This document shows positions 37,018 to 46,151 of a stretch of DNA of 58,546 bases, piece by piece; position 1 is the first letter of the stretch, and every line of letters begins with the position of its first letter. The position numbers and the translations under genes are program-made. A model generated the notes under the pieces. It had not been told where the DNA came from. It saw nothing but the letters and a program-made list of their open reading frames with translations, and ran no database searches. Source of the stretch: Azospirillaceae bacterium (lineage in GTDB: Bacteria; Pseudomonadota; Alphaproteobacteria; Azospirillales; Azospirillaceae); assembly GCA_028277115.1 (NCBI GenBank), contig JANQHG010000230.1:1-58546 (forward strand), given 5' to 3'.

Positions 37018-37704
37018 ATGGTTCATAGTTCGCGGACGCGGGCCGGCGTTCGGGTGGTAGCGCAACGGTGGCTGCGGGTCGGTGGTACAGTGGCGGCCGC
37101 GGTCGCGTTGACCTCGTGCGCGCTGTTGGCGCCCGACCGGTCGGGCGCCGGGCACGGCGGCGGTGCGGCGCCCGCGGAGCCGGCCTGGGCGGCATGGCTG
37201 ACCGGTTACGACGTGCGCCGGGGGTGTGCGATCTTTCCGGTCGACCGGTACCGCCTGGTGGCATTGCGTCGGTCGGCGCCGACCGACGACGGCTCGGTGA
37301 TCGATGTGATCGACGTCGTTCAGCTCGGTCGGGCCGGGGCGTTGGTCGAACGGCTCCGGGTCCGGTCGCGCCCACTTGATCGTCGGACGGGCGCCGACGG
37401 CGGGTCGGCCGGCCGGCTCGCGCGCGAACAGTTGATCCGGTTTCAAATCGATTCCCGGCATTTCGCGGTTTTGCGGTTTCATCTGGAACGGCTGGCGGCG
37501 GTGTTGTCGCGGCCGGTCCCGCCGTGGTCGGTCTCCGATCGCGCGGTCGACCGAATCATCAGCGGGTGCTGGCGCGGACGGCCGTTTCTCTTTCAGGACG
37601 GCACCGGTCGGCTGCCGCCGCCGTTGGCGCACGTGCCGCGGGGCGGCGCGACCGGGCCGCCCGGCGGCAGGACAACGGGCAGGACAACGGGAGGCATCGG
37701 ATGA
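37018..37704 (+). CDS. Putative lipoprotein of unknown function
   Basis: 228 residues from an ATG with GAGG five bases upstream. The N-terminus is basic, then VGGTVAAAVALTSCALLAP, in which LTSC fits a lipobox (Cys at about 34). The rest is Arg-rich with no known domain; the last 40 residues are Gly/Arg/Thr-rich and low-complexity. Its stop overlaps the anmK start (ATGA). Confidence 0.7.
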   Translation: MVHSSRTRAGVRVVAQRWLRVGGTVAAAVALTSCALLAPDRSGAGHGGGAAPAEPAWAAWLTGYDVRRGCAIFPVDRYRLVALRRSAPTDDGSVIDVIDVVQLGRAGALVERLRVRSRPLDRRTGADGGSAGRLAREQLIRFQIDSRHFAVLRFHLERLAAVLSRPVPPWSVSDRAVDRIISGCWRGRPFLFQDGTGRLPPPLAHVPRGGATGPPGGRTTGRTTGGIG

Positions 37705-38858
37705 CGGGTGAGAGGCACGGCGACCGGCCGCAGGCGGGCGCGATGTGGACCGCGATCGGTCTGATGAGCGGCACGTCGATGGACGGCGTCGATGCCGCGG
37801 TGATCGCGACCGACGGCGAGGACCGGGTGGTCGCCGGGGCGGCGCTGACCGTCGCCTACGACGCCGGGTTTCGCGCGCGTCTGCGGGGCTGTCTCGGCGG
37901 GCGGGCGCCGGCTGCGGAGATCGCCGCGGTCGCCGCGGCGCTGACCGATCATCACGCCGCCGCGGTCGTGGCACTGTGCCGAACCGCCGGGTTGGACCCG
38001 ACGACGGTCGATGTCGTCGGCTTTCCGGGCCACACTCTGGTCCACGACCCGGCGCGGCGGCTGACCTGGCAGATCGGCGACGGCGATCGGCTGGCGCGCG
38101 CCACCGGGCTGCCGGTGGTGACTGATTTTCGGTCGGCCGACGTTGCCGCGGGCGGTCAGGGCGCACCGCTGGTGCCGGTGTTCCATCGCGCGCTGGCGCG
38201 GGCGAGCGGGATGGCACCGCCGCTCGCGGTGATCAACATCGGCGGCGTCGCCAACGTCACCTGGATCGGGCCGGACGGCCAGCTGTGTGCGATGGATGTC
38301 GGCCCGGGCAACGCCTTGATCGACGATTGGCTGGTCGCGCGCACCGGGGAGGCGTTTGACCGCGACGGCCGGCGCAGCGCGCGCGGGCGGGTCGATCACG
38401 CGGTCTTGAACCGCTTGATGGCGACGCCGTGGTTCGATCTGCCGGGGCCGAAATCGCTCGATCGCGACGCGTTCGACCCGCGCCCGGTCGGTTCGCTTGG
38501 GATCGACGACGGCTGCGCCACCCTGGCGGCGTTCACCGCGGCGGCGATCGCGCGGTCGGCCGCCCGGCTGCCGGTCGCGCCGGCCCGGTGGTTGGTCACC
38601 GGCGGCGGCCGACACAACCGCGCGCTGATGGCGATGCTCGCCGATCGTTTGGACGGGCCGGTCGATCCGGTCGAGGCGGTCGGGTGGAGCGGCGACGCGA
38701 TCGAAGCGCTCGCGTTCGGCTATCTCGCTGTGCGCAGCCGGCGCGGCCTGCCCCTGACCGTTCCCGAAACGACCGGCGTCGACCGTCCGCGGACCGGCGG
38801 GCGATGGGTGGCGCCGCCCGCGGCGACGGTGCGGCCGAGCGCGTCGCCGGCCGGCTGA
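37701..38858 (+). CDS. anmK: Anhydro-N-acetylmuramic acid kinase
   Basis: 385 residues. IGLMSGTSMDGVDAAVI (about 19-35) is the family signature, INIGGVANVTWI and GPGNALIDDW follow. It phosphorylates and opens anhydroMurNAc recovered from cell-wall turnover. The usual HGQT-type motif appears here as GFPGHTLVHDP, so the His and Gln are changed; other motifs are intact. GGGAGG precedes the ATG. Confidence 0.92.
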   Translation: MTGERHGDRPQAGAMWTAIGLMSGTSMDGVDAAVIATDGEDRVVAGAALTVAYDAGFRARLRGCLGGRAPAAEIAAVAAALTDHHAAAVVALCRTAGLDPTTVDVVGFPGHTLVHDPARRLTWQIGDGDRLARATGLPVVTDFRSADVAAGGQGAPLVPVFHRALARASGMAPPLAVINIGGVANVTWIGPDGQLCAMDVGPGNALIDDWLVARTGEAFDRDGRRSARGRVDHAVLNRLMATPWFDLPGPKSLDRDAFDPRPVGSLGIDDGCATLAAFTAAAIARSAARLPVAPARWLVTGGGRHNRALMAMLADRLDGPVDPVEAVGWSGDAIEALAFGYLAVRSRRGLPLTVPETTGVDRPRTGGRWVAPPAATVRPSASPAG

Positions 38859-38882
38859 GCTCGGAAAAAAAGGCCGCGCACG

Positions 38883-38912
38883 CCCCGACGATCCGAAAAA
38901 CCGTCGTCGGGG
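38883..38912. terminator. Hairpin after anmK
   Basis: CCCCGACGA pairs with TCGTCGGGG around a 12-base loop, 24 bases past the anmK stop. No T-run follows, so rho-independent termination is uncertain. Confidence 0.4.
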
Positions 38913-39041
38913 GTACACTTTGGAAATTGTTGATCTAATTGGTCGGTTACTGGTAGGGTTAGGTGAGAGATTACCTGAATGGATCGTCGTACCCCGTTCG
39001 GTCGGATTGACGCGGGGGTGCCTCCGGCCGAACGGTCGCAG

Positions 39042-39071
39042 ACCGGCACCGGCACCGGCACCGGCACCGGC
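39042..39071. repeat. Hexanucleotide tandem repeat upstream of cysE
   Basis: Five exact copies of ACCGGC, 30 bases. It lies in the 299-base gap (38859-39157) between anmK and cysE. Copy number could vary by slippage. Beyond this and the hairpin at 38883, nothing was recognised in the gap. Confidence 0.8.
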
Positions 39072-39157
39072 AGTCGGTCGCGGGGTTCGCTTTGAGACCT
39101 GCTGGTCGGGACCTGTCGGTGGTTCCCCTCCCCCGAACGAACAAGTGGGCGGTATCC

Positions 39158-39931
39158 GTGTTGAAACATCTTGCCGAAGAGATCGACACCATCACCCGGC
39201 GGGACCCTGCGGCGCGGTCGCGTCTCGAGATTGCGTTGTGCTATCCGGGGTTTCACGCGGTCTTGCTGCACCGTCTTGCCCACGCGGCGTGGCGGCGCGG
39301 CTGGTGTCTGGTCGCCCGGCTGATTTCGCAGATCGGGCGCGCGCTCACCGGGATCGAGATCCATCCGGCGGCCCGAATCGGCCGGCGTTTTTTCATCGAT
39401 CACGGCATGGGCGTGGTGATCGGGGAAACCGCGGAGATCGGCGACGACGTGCACATGTACCACGGCGTCACGCTTGGCGGCACCTCGCTCGACAAGGGCA
39501 AGCGCCACCCGACGATCGGCGACAATGTGATCATCGGCGCCGGCGCCAAGGTGTTGGGCGCGATCACGGTCGGGACCGGGGCGCGAGTCGGGGCCAATGC
39601 GGTGGTGGTGTCCAATGTCGCGCCCGGGCTGACGGTGGTCGGCATTCCGGCGCGGGTGGCGACGCCGAAGGGGCGCGGCGCGGCGGCGCACTTTTTGGCG
39701 TACGGCACCCCGTGCGGCGAGTTGAGCGATCCGATGAGCAGCGCCGTGTGCGGTCTGTTGGAGCAGGTCACTGCACTCAAGCATCGGGTCGATTTGTTGG
39801 AGAACCAGGCGGCGGCTGCCGCCGGCCTGTCGGTCCGGGGCGGACACGGTGCCGACCGCACCGGACCGGACGACGACGAGGTTTCGGAGACTTTGCGGCG
39901 GGTCGACGGCGGGTCGAGCCCGCCCTGCTGA
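39158..39931 (+). CDS. cysE: Serine O-acetyltransferase
   Basis: 257 residues. The helical N-terminal part is followed by a left-handed beta-helix with [21 protein letters not shown] and [20 protein letters not shown], the CysE/EpsC signature. It makes O-acetylserine for cysteine synthesis. The GTG at 39158 is preferred, with TTG 39161 possible. It is followed after 50 bases by iscR and a cysteine desulfurase, so the group links cysteine supply to its use for iron-sulfur clusters. Confidence 0.93.
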   Translation: MLKHLAEEIDTITRRDPAARSRLEIALCYPGFHAVLLHRLAHAAWRRGWCLVARLISQIGRALTGIEIHPAARIGRRFFIDHGMGVVIGETAEIGDDVHMYHGVTLGGTSLDKGKRHPTIGDNVIIGAGAKVLGAITVGTGARVGANAVVVSNVAPGLTVVGIPARVATPKGRGAAAHFLAYGTPCGELSDPMSSAVCGLLEQVTALKHRVDLLENQAAAAAGLSVRGGHGADRTGPDDDEVSETLRRVDGGSSPPC

Positions 39932-39981
39932 CCCGCGTCCATCGGGTCGGCGCTCTGGGGGTCTGGCAAGGGAAGACGGAC

Positions 39982-40458
39982 ATGAGGTTGAGCACCAAAG
40001 GGCGCTATGCCGTTATGGCGATGGTCGATCTGGCCAACACCAGCAACGGCAGTCCGGTCGCCCTTGCTGATATTGCCGAGCGTCAGGAGATCTCGCTGTC
40101 ATATCTCGAACAGTTGTTTGCGAAGCTGCGCAAGGGCGGCTTGGTCAAGAGCGTGCGCGGACCGGGCGGCGGCTATCTTTTGGCCTATCCGGCCGAGAAC
40201 ACCCGGGTGTCCGACATCATCCTGGCGGTCGATGAGCCGATTCGGACCACTCGGTGTGCCGCCGGATCGCCGGCCGGGTGTCGAACCAACCGCAGCCGCT
40301 GCCTGACCCATGATCTGTGGGAGGAGCTGGGCAACCAGATCCATCTCTATTTGAGCTCGGTGACGGTGGCCGACGTGGTCAACCGGCGCATTCTCGGGTC
40401 GAGCCGGGTGGTGCGCCGGCCGGACGGCGAGGAACCGGCGGCGGTCGCGGCGGAATGA
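39982..40458 (+). CDS. iscR: Rrf2 family regulator, IscR-like
   Basis: 158 residues. MRLSTKGRYAVMAMVDLA is the Rrf2 winged-helix start, and GPGGGYLL the wing. Three Cys in CAAGSPAGCRTNRSRC (about 94-109) fit the IscR cluster ligands. IscR senses Fe-S status and controls Fe-S assembly genes. Its stop overlaps the cysteine desulfurase start (ATGA), supporting co-regulation. Confidence 0.93.
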   Translation: MRLSTKGRYAVMAMVDLANTSNGSPVALADIAERQEISLSYLEQLFAKLRKGGLVKSVRGPGGGYLLAYPAENTRVSDIILAVDEPIRTTRCAAGSPAGCRTNRSRCLTHDLWEELGNQIHLYLSSVTVADVVNRRILGSSRVVRRPDGEEPAAVAAE

Positions 40459-41588
40459 GCCGACGGACCGCGCCGCCGGTCCCGGTCTATCTTGATCACA
40501 ACGCAACCACGCCGCTCCGCCCCGAGGTGCGCGCTGCGATCACCGACGCGCTCGACGCGGTCGGCAACCCGTCCTCGGTGCATCGATTCGGCCGGCGCAT
40601 GCGCGGGCAGATCGAGGCGGCGCGGGCCCAGCTCGCCGCGGCGCTCGAGGTGACGGCGTCCCAGGTCGTGTTCACCAGCGGCGGCACCGAAGCCAATGCG
40701 ATCGCGCTCGGTCCGCGGGGCGGTCGGATTCGGCTGGTCTCGGCGGTCGAGCACCCGTCGGTCCTGGCGGCGGCGGACCGGTTGGTCCCGGTCGATCCGA
40801 CCGGGCGGATCGATCTTGGCGCGCTCGACGTCTGCCTGGCGACCGCGCCCGGTCCGGCGCTGGTCTCGGTGATGCTGGCGAACAACGAGACCGGCGTGAT
40901 CCAGCCGGTCGCCGAGGCGGCGGCGATCGCCCACCGTTACGACGCTCTGGTTCACTGCGATGCGGTTCAGGCGTTCGGCCGGCTGCCGGTGGCGCTGGCG
41001 GCGCTCGGTGTCGATTTCCTGACCGTGTCGGCGCATAAGATCGGCGGTCCGCCTGGGGTCGGGGCGCTGGTTGCCCGGGCGGGGCTCGAGCCGGCCGCCC
41101 TTTATGGCGGCGGCGGCCAGGAGTGGCGGCGGCGGCCCGGAACGGAAAATGGCGTTGGCATCATCGGGTTCGGGGTTGCGGCGGCCCGGATTGGCGACCG
41201 GATCGCCGATCAGGCGCGGCTTGGGCTGTTGCGCGACCGGTTCGAGGCTGCGGCGCGCCAGGCCGCCCCGGCGGCGGTGATCGCGGGCGCGCTCGCGCCT
41301 CGCCTGTCCAACACCAGCTGCGTCGCGCTGCCCGGTCGGGCGGCGGAAACCCAGGTGATCGCGCTTGACCTCGCCGGAATCGCGGTCAGCGCCGGCGCCG
41401 CCTGCTCAAGCGGCAAAATGACGCGATCGCACGTCTTGGCGGCGATGGGGCTTGATGATTGCGTGGCGGCCGCCGCGATTCGGATCAGCCTTGGCTGGAC
41501 CACGGTTGCGGACGATATCGATCGTCTGGCGGCGGCATGGGTCGGCCTGGCTGCTGCGGCGGTCCCGGCCGATCGAGGCGCTGCGTGA
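40455..41588 (+). CDS. iscS: Cysteine desulfurase, IscS/NifS type
   Basis: 377 residues. [14 protein letters not shown] at the start, [12 protein letters not shown], then [14 protein letters not shown] with the PLP Lys, and [10 protein letters not shown] with the catalytic Cys. It is a class V aminotransferase that frees sulfur from cysteine for clusters. The ATG overlaps the iscR stop. No iscU, iscA or hscAB gene follows, only a ferredoxin. Confidence 0.94.
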   Translation: MSRRTAPPVPVYLDHNATTPLRPEVRAAITDALDAVGNPSSVHRFGRRMRGQIEAARAQLAAALEVTASQVVFTSGGTEANAIALGPRGGRIRLVSAVEHPSVLAAADRLVPVDPTGRIDLGALDVCLATAPGPALVSVMLANNETGVIQPVAEAAAIAHRYDALVHCDAVQAFGRLPVALAALGVDFLTVSAHKIGGPPGVGALVARAGLEPAALYGGGGQEWRRRPGTENGVGIIGFGVAAARIGDRIADQARLGLLRDRFEAAARQAAPAAVIAGALAPRLSNTSCVALPGRAAETQVIALDLAGIAVSAGAACSSGKMTRSHVLAAMGLDDCVAAAAIRISLGWTTVADDIDRLAAAWVGLAAAAVPADRGAA

Positions 41589-41659
41589 CGGCAGACGGGC
41601 GACCGCGGGTGCGGACCGGGTTGCCGTTTTGCGACTTGACCGACGGAGCAATCGTTACG

Positions 41660-41989
41660 ATGCCGAAAATGACCTTTATCGAGACCGATGGGACCAGGCG
41701 CGAGGTCGACGCGCCTCTGGGCTTGTCCGTCATGGAGATCGCCCACCGCCATGGCATCGATCTCGAAGGGGCGTGCGAGGGGTCCTTGGCCTGTTCGACC
41801 TGTCACGTGATCGTCGAGCCGGACTGGTTCGAGTTGCTCCCCGATGCGACTGAGGACGAAGAGGACATGCTCGACCTCGCGTTCGCGCTGACCAAGACGT
41901 CCCGGCTTGGCTGCCAGTTGAAGATGACCGAGGAGCTCGACGGGTTGACGGTGCGTCTGCCGCCGGGGACTCGCAACATGATGAAGTGA
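41660..41989 (+). CDS. fdx: 2Fe-2S ferredoxin (Isc type)
   Basis: 109 residues. [15 protein letters not shown] carries three Cys ligands (C-x5-C-x2-C) and RLGCQLKM supplies the fourth. This is a vertebrate-adrenodoxin-type ferredoxin like Isc Fdx or FdVI. The ATG at 41660 has GGAG 11 bases upstream. It gives electrons to cluster assembly and closes the cysE-iscR-iscS-fdx run. Confidence 0.94.
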   Translation: MPKMTFIETDGTRREVDAPLGLSVMEIAHRHGIDLEGACEGSLACSTCHVIVEPDWFELLPDATEDEEDMLDLAFALTKTSRLGCQLKMTEELDGLTVRLPPGTRNMMK

Positions 41990-42027
41990 CAGCCGAGCAT
42001 ATTTTGTTGGTTTCGTATCAGCGCCGG

Positions 42028-42163
42028 ATTTCGGCCTGTCGGCCGTACGGGGGGCGGCGCTGCCCCCTTGTGGCCCCCACTTAACGGGGTCCAGGGGGCA
42101 ACCCCTGGTCGGGGGGTGTCGGGGGGTGAAACCCCCTGACCTTGGGGGCGCCAGCCCCCAAAC
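42028..42163. repeat. Dispersed GC-rich repeat, copy D (longest)
   Basis: It combines the leading block (TTTCGGCCTGTCGGCCGT), a GGGGTCCAGGGGGCAACCCC block, a GGTGTCGGGGGG block and a terminal CTTGGGGGCGCCAGCCCCC hairpin. Copy E at 53511 is close to its reverse complement. It lies in the 531-base gap (41990-42520) between fdx and the SUMF1 gene; the rest of the gap (about 42164-42520) shows nothing recognisable. Confidence 0.65.
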
Positions 42164-42520
42164 CGCGCGACTGGCGTCAGCCTCAATCGAGTTGTACCCG
42201 AGTCCCAGACCGGGTCGAGCCAGGGTCGGGTCTGTTGGCGCACGGTCGCACCAGGGCGGCGAAACGTCATCGGCGCGACGAATGATCGCCATGTCCTGGG
42301 TCGGACAAATATTGTAGCGTGGCGTCAACATGGGGCCCGCGCCAAGGCCGAACAGGCGCGCAAGCTCGGCGGCCGGGGGTCGCCAGGATCAGTCGTCCGC
42401 ACACCGGTCGAGGTGTCCTTCGATCTCGGTCATGACTGATTCGGTCGAGCCGGTCGGGCTCGGATCGGTCAGTGCCGTGGGCGTCGGCCCAACCGTGATG
42501 ATAACTCGGGCGAGAGTGCG

Positions 42521-43561
42521 ATGAACCCGGTCTTTTGGGTGGTGGTGTGGTTGCTTGGTGGTCTGGCGCAGGCGGTGTCGGCGGCGGGCCAGCCCGCGGC
42601 GACCGCGATCGCCTCGGCGACCGCGGTGGCGGCCACGAATGCGGCGACCGTTGCGTACCCGGATCGATTGTCGGCGGATCGGCCGCGTCTAATTCCGGCG
42701 ATGAGCGGCCGCCCCGATCCGCGGTTGCGTCTGGTGCCGGGCACCGTGTTCAAGGACTGCGTCAACTGCCCGGAGATGGCGGTGGTCCCCGCGGGCTGGT
42801 TCATCATGGGCGCCAGTCCGGGGGAAGAGGAACGGGTCGAGGTCGACAGCCGCTACCGGCGGCGGTCACAACCGCAGCACCGGGTGACGATTGAGGCGCC
42901 GTTCGCGATCGGCCGTGCTGAGGTGACCCGCGCCGAGTTCGCCCGCTTCGTCGCCGCGACCGGCCATCGGGCCGAGGGGTGCTGGGTCCGGATCGATCGG
43001 CTGTGGCAGCATCGCGCCGACCGCAACTGGCGGTCGCCGGGGTTCGAACAATCGGATCAGGATCCGGTGGTGTGCGTGTCGTGGCTCGATGCCAAGGCCT
43101 ATTCCGCCTGGCTGTCGGCCGAGACCCGGCAGACCTATCGGTTGCTGACCGAGCCGGAATGGGAATCCGGCGCGCGCGCCGGCAGTGCAACCGCGCGGTG
43201 GTGGGGCGAGGAGATCGGGCGCAACCAAGCAAATTGCCGCGGTTGCGGCAGCCGGTGGGACGGCCGGCGCACCGCACCGGCCGGCTCGTTCGACGACAAT
43301 CGGTTCAACCTGTTCGACATGCTCGGCAACGCATCGGAGTGGGTCGAGGACTGCTGGTTCGACGACCACCGCGGCGCGCCGTCGGACGGCCGCGCCCGGA
43401 CCCGGCGCGGCTGCAAACTTCGGGTGATTCGTGGCGGCAACTGGGACAGCGGGCCCGAGACCGTCCGTGCCGCGCACCGGCTGCGCGACGTTCAGACGAT
43501 GCGCCTGTTCACCACCGGGTTTCGTCTGGCGCGGGTTCTCGAGCCGCTGCCGGGTGGCTGA
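42521..43561 (+). CDS. SUMF1/formylglycine-generating-enzyme-fold secreted protein
   Basis: 346 residues with a signal peptide (about 1-22). The SUMF1 domain spans about 85-340: MAVVPAGWFIMGASPGEEER, FAIGRAEVTRAEFARFV, NLFDMLGNASEWVEDCW and RVIRGGNWDSGPE are classical. The catalytic Cys pair of true formylglycine-generating enzyme is absent at the GGSxxC position (GGNWDSGPE). It is more likely a PvdO-like or binding member of the fold. Extra Cys pairs (CVNCPE, NCRGCGSRW) may form disulfides. Confidence 0.88.
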   Translation: MNPVFWVVVWLLGGLAQAVSAAGQPAATAIASATAVAATNAATVAYPDRLSADRPRLIPAMSGRPDPRLRLVPGTVFKDCVNCPEMAVVPAGWFIMGASPGEEERVEVDSRYRRRSQPQHRVTIEAPFAIGRAEVTRAEFARFVAATGHRAEGCWVRIDRLWQHRADRNWRSPGFEQSDQDPVVCVSWLDAKAYSAWLSAETRQTYRLLTEPEWESGARAGSATARWWGEEIGRNQANCRGCGSRWDGRRTAPAGSFDDNRFNLFDMLGNASEWVEDCWFDDHRGAPSDGRARTRRGCKLRVIRGGNWDSGPETVRAAHRLRDVQTMRLFTTGFRLARVLEPLPGG

Positions 43562-43570
43562 CGCCGGACC

Positions 43571-44881
43571 TTACCCCCGTCTGAGGGAGAAGGTAACGCG
43601 GGTTCCGTCGCCGGGGCTGCTGTCGACCACCAGGGAGCTGCCGTGGAGTTCGACCAGCTTCTTGGTCAGCGGCAGGCCGAGCCCGGTGCCTTCATGGCGT
43701 CGTCCGTGCGGGCGGCAGATCTGGTTGAACGGTTCGAGCACGCGGGGAATGTCGGCCGACGCGATGCCGATGCCGTTGTCCGCGACCGTGATCGAGACCC
43801 GGGTTTCGGCCGGCTGGTCGACCCGGACGGTGACCGTCACCTCGCCGCCGGCTGGCGTGAATTTGACCCCGTTGGACACCAGGTTGACCAGCACCTGACA
43901 CAGGCGTAACCGGTCGGCCAGCACCCGGACACCGCCGGTCGGGACCTCGACGCCCAGGCGCACCTCGGCCTCGTCGGCCTTGGCCTGCAAGAGGGTGACG
44001 GTGTCGTCGAGCACGGTCCGGACATCGATCGATTCTTCGAACAACGTCACCCTGTCGGCATCGATCTTTGCAAGATCGAGAACATCGTTGGTGATCGCCA
44101 ACAGGTGCTCGCCGGACCGCTGGATCATTTGCAAATAGCGATGGACCGTCGGGTTGGCGGCAAATCCGAACAGTCCGGACAGCATCGAATCGGTATAGGT
44201 GATGATCGACGACAGCGGGGTCCGCAGCTCGTGGGTCATGTGGGCCAGGAATTCCGAGCGACGGCGAACCAGCGTGTGGGCCCGGACATAGGCCCGTTCC
44301 AACGCGGCCTCGCGCCGGCGCTGGGTCGTGATTTCGACCGCGACCAGGACGGCACCGCCGTCCGGCAGGCAGCGGCCGCGCAGCAGGTGGATCGACTGGT
44401 CGGCGGTCGCCGTCGTGGGCCCGAGCGGCCGGAACCCGACTTCCTGTTCGAGCGACCCGTGGGTGGTGAGATAGCGATAGAGCACCGGCCATGACGCGGT
44501 TTCGGGCGAGGCCGGGGGGAGGGTCTGGGCCAGCGACTCGCAATGTTCGGGGGCGATCAGTCGATCCGGTGACAGGCCGCACAGCCGCTCCGGCGCGGCA
44601 CCGAGCCGGTCGGCCGCGGTGCGGTTGACGCGGGCCAGCCGACCGTCCGGCCCGAGCTCGAGCACCAGGGCGTCCATCTGGTCGAACGTGCGCTGCAGGG
44701 CGGCAACAGTATCGGCCAGCGATGCGATCACCCGTTTCTGTTCGGCGGTTTCGGCCTGTAAGCGTTCAATGCGGTCGGTCGGGTTGCGACCATCGGTGAG
44801 TGCGGGTGGCGGGCCGCTGCGGTTCGGCAGAGCGATCAAGGGTCTGGGGTCGCGGATGCCCCGGGGCGGGCCAGACAACAT
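43571..44881 (-). CDS. PAS domain sensor histidine kinase
   Basis: 436 residues without a membrane helix, so probably cytoplasmic. A coiled coil (about 38-70) leads to a PAS domain (about 70-190); the H-box is HMTHELRTPLSSIITY (His about 221), and the catalytic domain has NLVSNGVKF (N-box), VADNGIGIASADIPR and EGTGLGLPLTKKLV. There is no receiver domain, and no response regulator gene is nearby. GGAGGA precedes the ATG. The signal sensed is unknown. Confidence 0.92.
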   Translation of the reverse strand: MLSGPPRGIRDPRPLIALPNRSGPPPALTDGRNPTDRIERLQAETAEQKRVIASLADTVAALQRTFDQMDALVLELGPDGRLARVNRTAADRLGAAPERLCGLSPDRLIAPEHCESLAQTLPPASPETASWPVLYRYLTTHGSLEQEVGFRPLGPTTATADQSIHLLRGRCLPDGGAVLVAVEITTQRRREAALERAYVRAHTLVRRRSEFLAHMTHELRTPLSSIITYTDSMLSGLFGFAANPTVHRYLQMIQRSGEHLLAITNDVLDLAKIDADRVTLFEESIDVRTVLDDTVTLLQAKADEAEVRLGVEVPTGGVRVLADRLRLCQVLVNLVSNGVKFTPAGGEVTVTVRVDQPAETRVSITVADNGIGIASADIPRVLEPFNQICRPHGRRHEGTGLGLPLTKKLVELHGSSLVVDSSPGDGTRVTFSLRRG

Positions 44882-45136
44882 GGCGGTCCTCCGAAGACGC
44901 CGACCAACCGGCCGTCAGGCCTGTCCCGGTTCGACGTCGTTGATCCACATAAGTGTAACAGACCGCCAACGGTCGCCAAGCTTTTCCTTTGTATACAAAT
45001 GATTATCAAGGATCGGGGCATGGGTTTGACCGGGTGATGCGTTGCGGTTGGCTGCGACTCGCTACGGCACCGGAGTTCGACCTGACGGCCGTGCGGGGGA
45101 GAGCCCCGAACGCCTCGCAACTGGCGTCGACGTTCG

Positions 45137-46129
45137 TCAGATCGCGGCCAGCACAGCCAGCATCGCCGCGACCGCGGCGACCACCAACAAGGCTGCGACC
45201 AGGTAAATCACCATCATGCGCCGAAGATCCGGGACACCGGCGCGGGCCCGACCGTGCCCGAGCCACAGGTCGTGGACCGCAACCTCGCCTTGCCGCCACG
45301 GCCCGCCGAGCGCGAGACCGAGTGCGCCTGCGGTCGCGGCGATCGGCCAGCCGCTGTTGCGCCGTCGGTGGTATCGCGACTCGCCGCGGATGGTCGCAAG
45401 GCTGCGCACCGGGTTGGCGCCGCCGACAAACAGCGCGGCCAGCGCGATCACCAGGCCGGTCAGCCGGGCCGGCACGAAGCCGAGCGTCTCGTCGAGCCGA
45501 CGCGCGGCCAGACCGAACTGCTGGTGGCGAGGGCCGCGGTCGCCGATCGCGCGGTCGATCGTCCGGACGGTCGCCCAGATCAAGCCGCCCGGCAGACCGA
45601 GCAATAGGTACCAGACAATCGGCGCGATCACCGCTCGATCGAGCGCGGTTGCCCCGGCTTCGATCGCCAGTCTGACTTGGCCGTGGCTGTCGCAGTTGGT
45701 CGGGTCGCGGTCGGTCGACGGCGCGATCAGGCGTGCCGCGCGATCGCGGTCACCGCGGTCGAGCGCAAGCGCGATCGCCCGCATCCGATGCCAGGGCCCG
45801 CCGACCGACACACAGGTCATTAAGACGCCAAGCTCGAGCAGGATGCCGTTCGGGATCAGCCGCACCGCCCAGGCGAGCACCGAGCCGACCGCGCCGGCGC
45901 CAAGCGTGAGGCCGAGCGTGACCACCGCCCCGCGCAGCCGCCGGGTCGCCCGGTCCCGCTCGACCCGATTGAGCCGCCGGTCGAGCTCGACGGTCACGCG
46001 ATAGATCACTTGGTCGGGCAGGTCTCGCAGCTGCGTCGCCGGTCGCCACCCGGACACCAAGGCATCGCAGGCAAGAGCGATCAGCAGCAGGATCGCGGAT
46101 TCGATGCCGCCGATCACCGCCGCCGGCAT
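45137..46129 (-). CDS. CobD/CbiB-like membrane protein, divergent
   Basis: 330 residues with several membrane helices. APIVWYLLLGLPGGLIWATVRTIDRAIG and FGLAARRLDETLGFVPARLTGL match cobinamide-phosphate synthase CobD, and the later GWPIAATAGALGLALGGP is also typical. But the region normally reading like SLAENLSDGVVAP is AGATALDRAVIAP here, so conserved polar residues are lost. No other cobalamin gene lies nearby. It may be a paralogue with another role. Confidence 0.75.
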   Translation of the reverse strand: MPAAVIGGIESAILLLIALACDALVSGWRPATQLRDLPDQVIYRVTVELDRRLNRVERDRATRRLRGAVVTLGLTLGAGAVGSVLAWAVRLIPNGILLELGVLMTCVSVGGPWHRMRAIALALDRGDRDRAARLIAPSTDRDPTNCDSHGQVRLAIEAGATALDRAVIAPIVWYLLLGLPGGLIWATVRTIDRAIGDRGPRHQQFGLAARRLDETLGFVPARLTGLVIALAALFVGGANPVRSLATIRGESRYHRRRNSGWPIAATAGALGLALGGPWRQGEVAVHDLWLGHGRARAGVPDLRRMMVIYLVAALLVVAAVAAMLAVLAAI

Positions 46130-46151
46130 GGTCGGACGGCCTGCGGCGCGG

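Noticed and set aside
36187..38217. 676-codon open frame on the minus strand through the carboxypeptidase and anmK region
   Set aside because: Arg/Pro-rich mirror with no domain; genuine genes on the opposite or other frame have motifs.
38920..39981. IscR fused to a 354-residue upstream frame
   Set aside because: The upstream part is the +1 mirror of cysE; IscR starts with the classical MRLSTKGRYA.
41803..42270. 155-codon minus-strand frame through repeat copy D
   Set aside because: Encodes only the Pro/Gly-rich translation of the repeat and the antisense of fdx; such frames appear wherever this repeat occurs.
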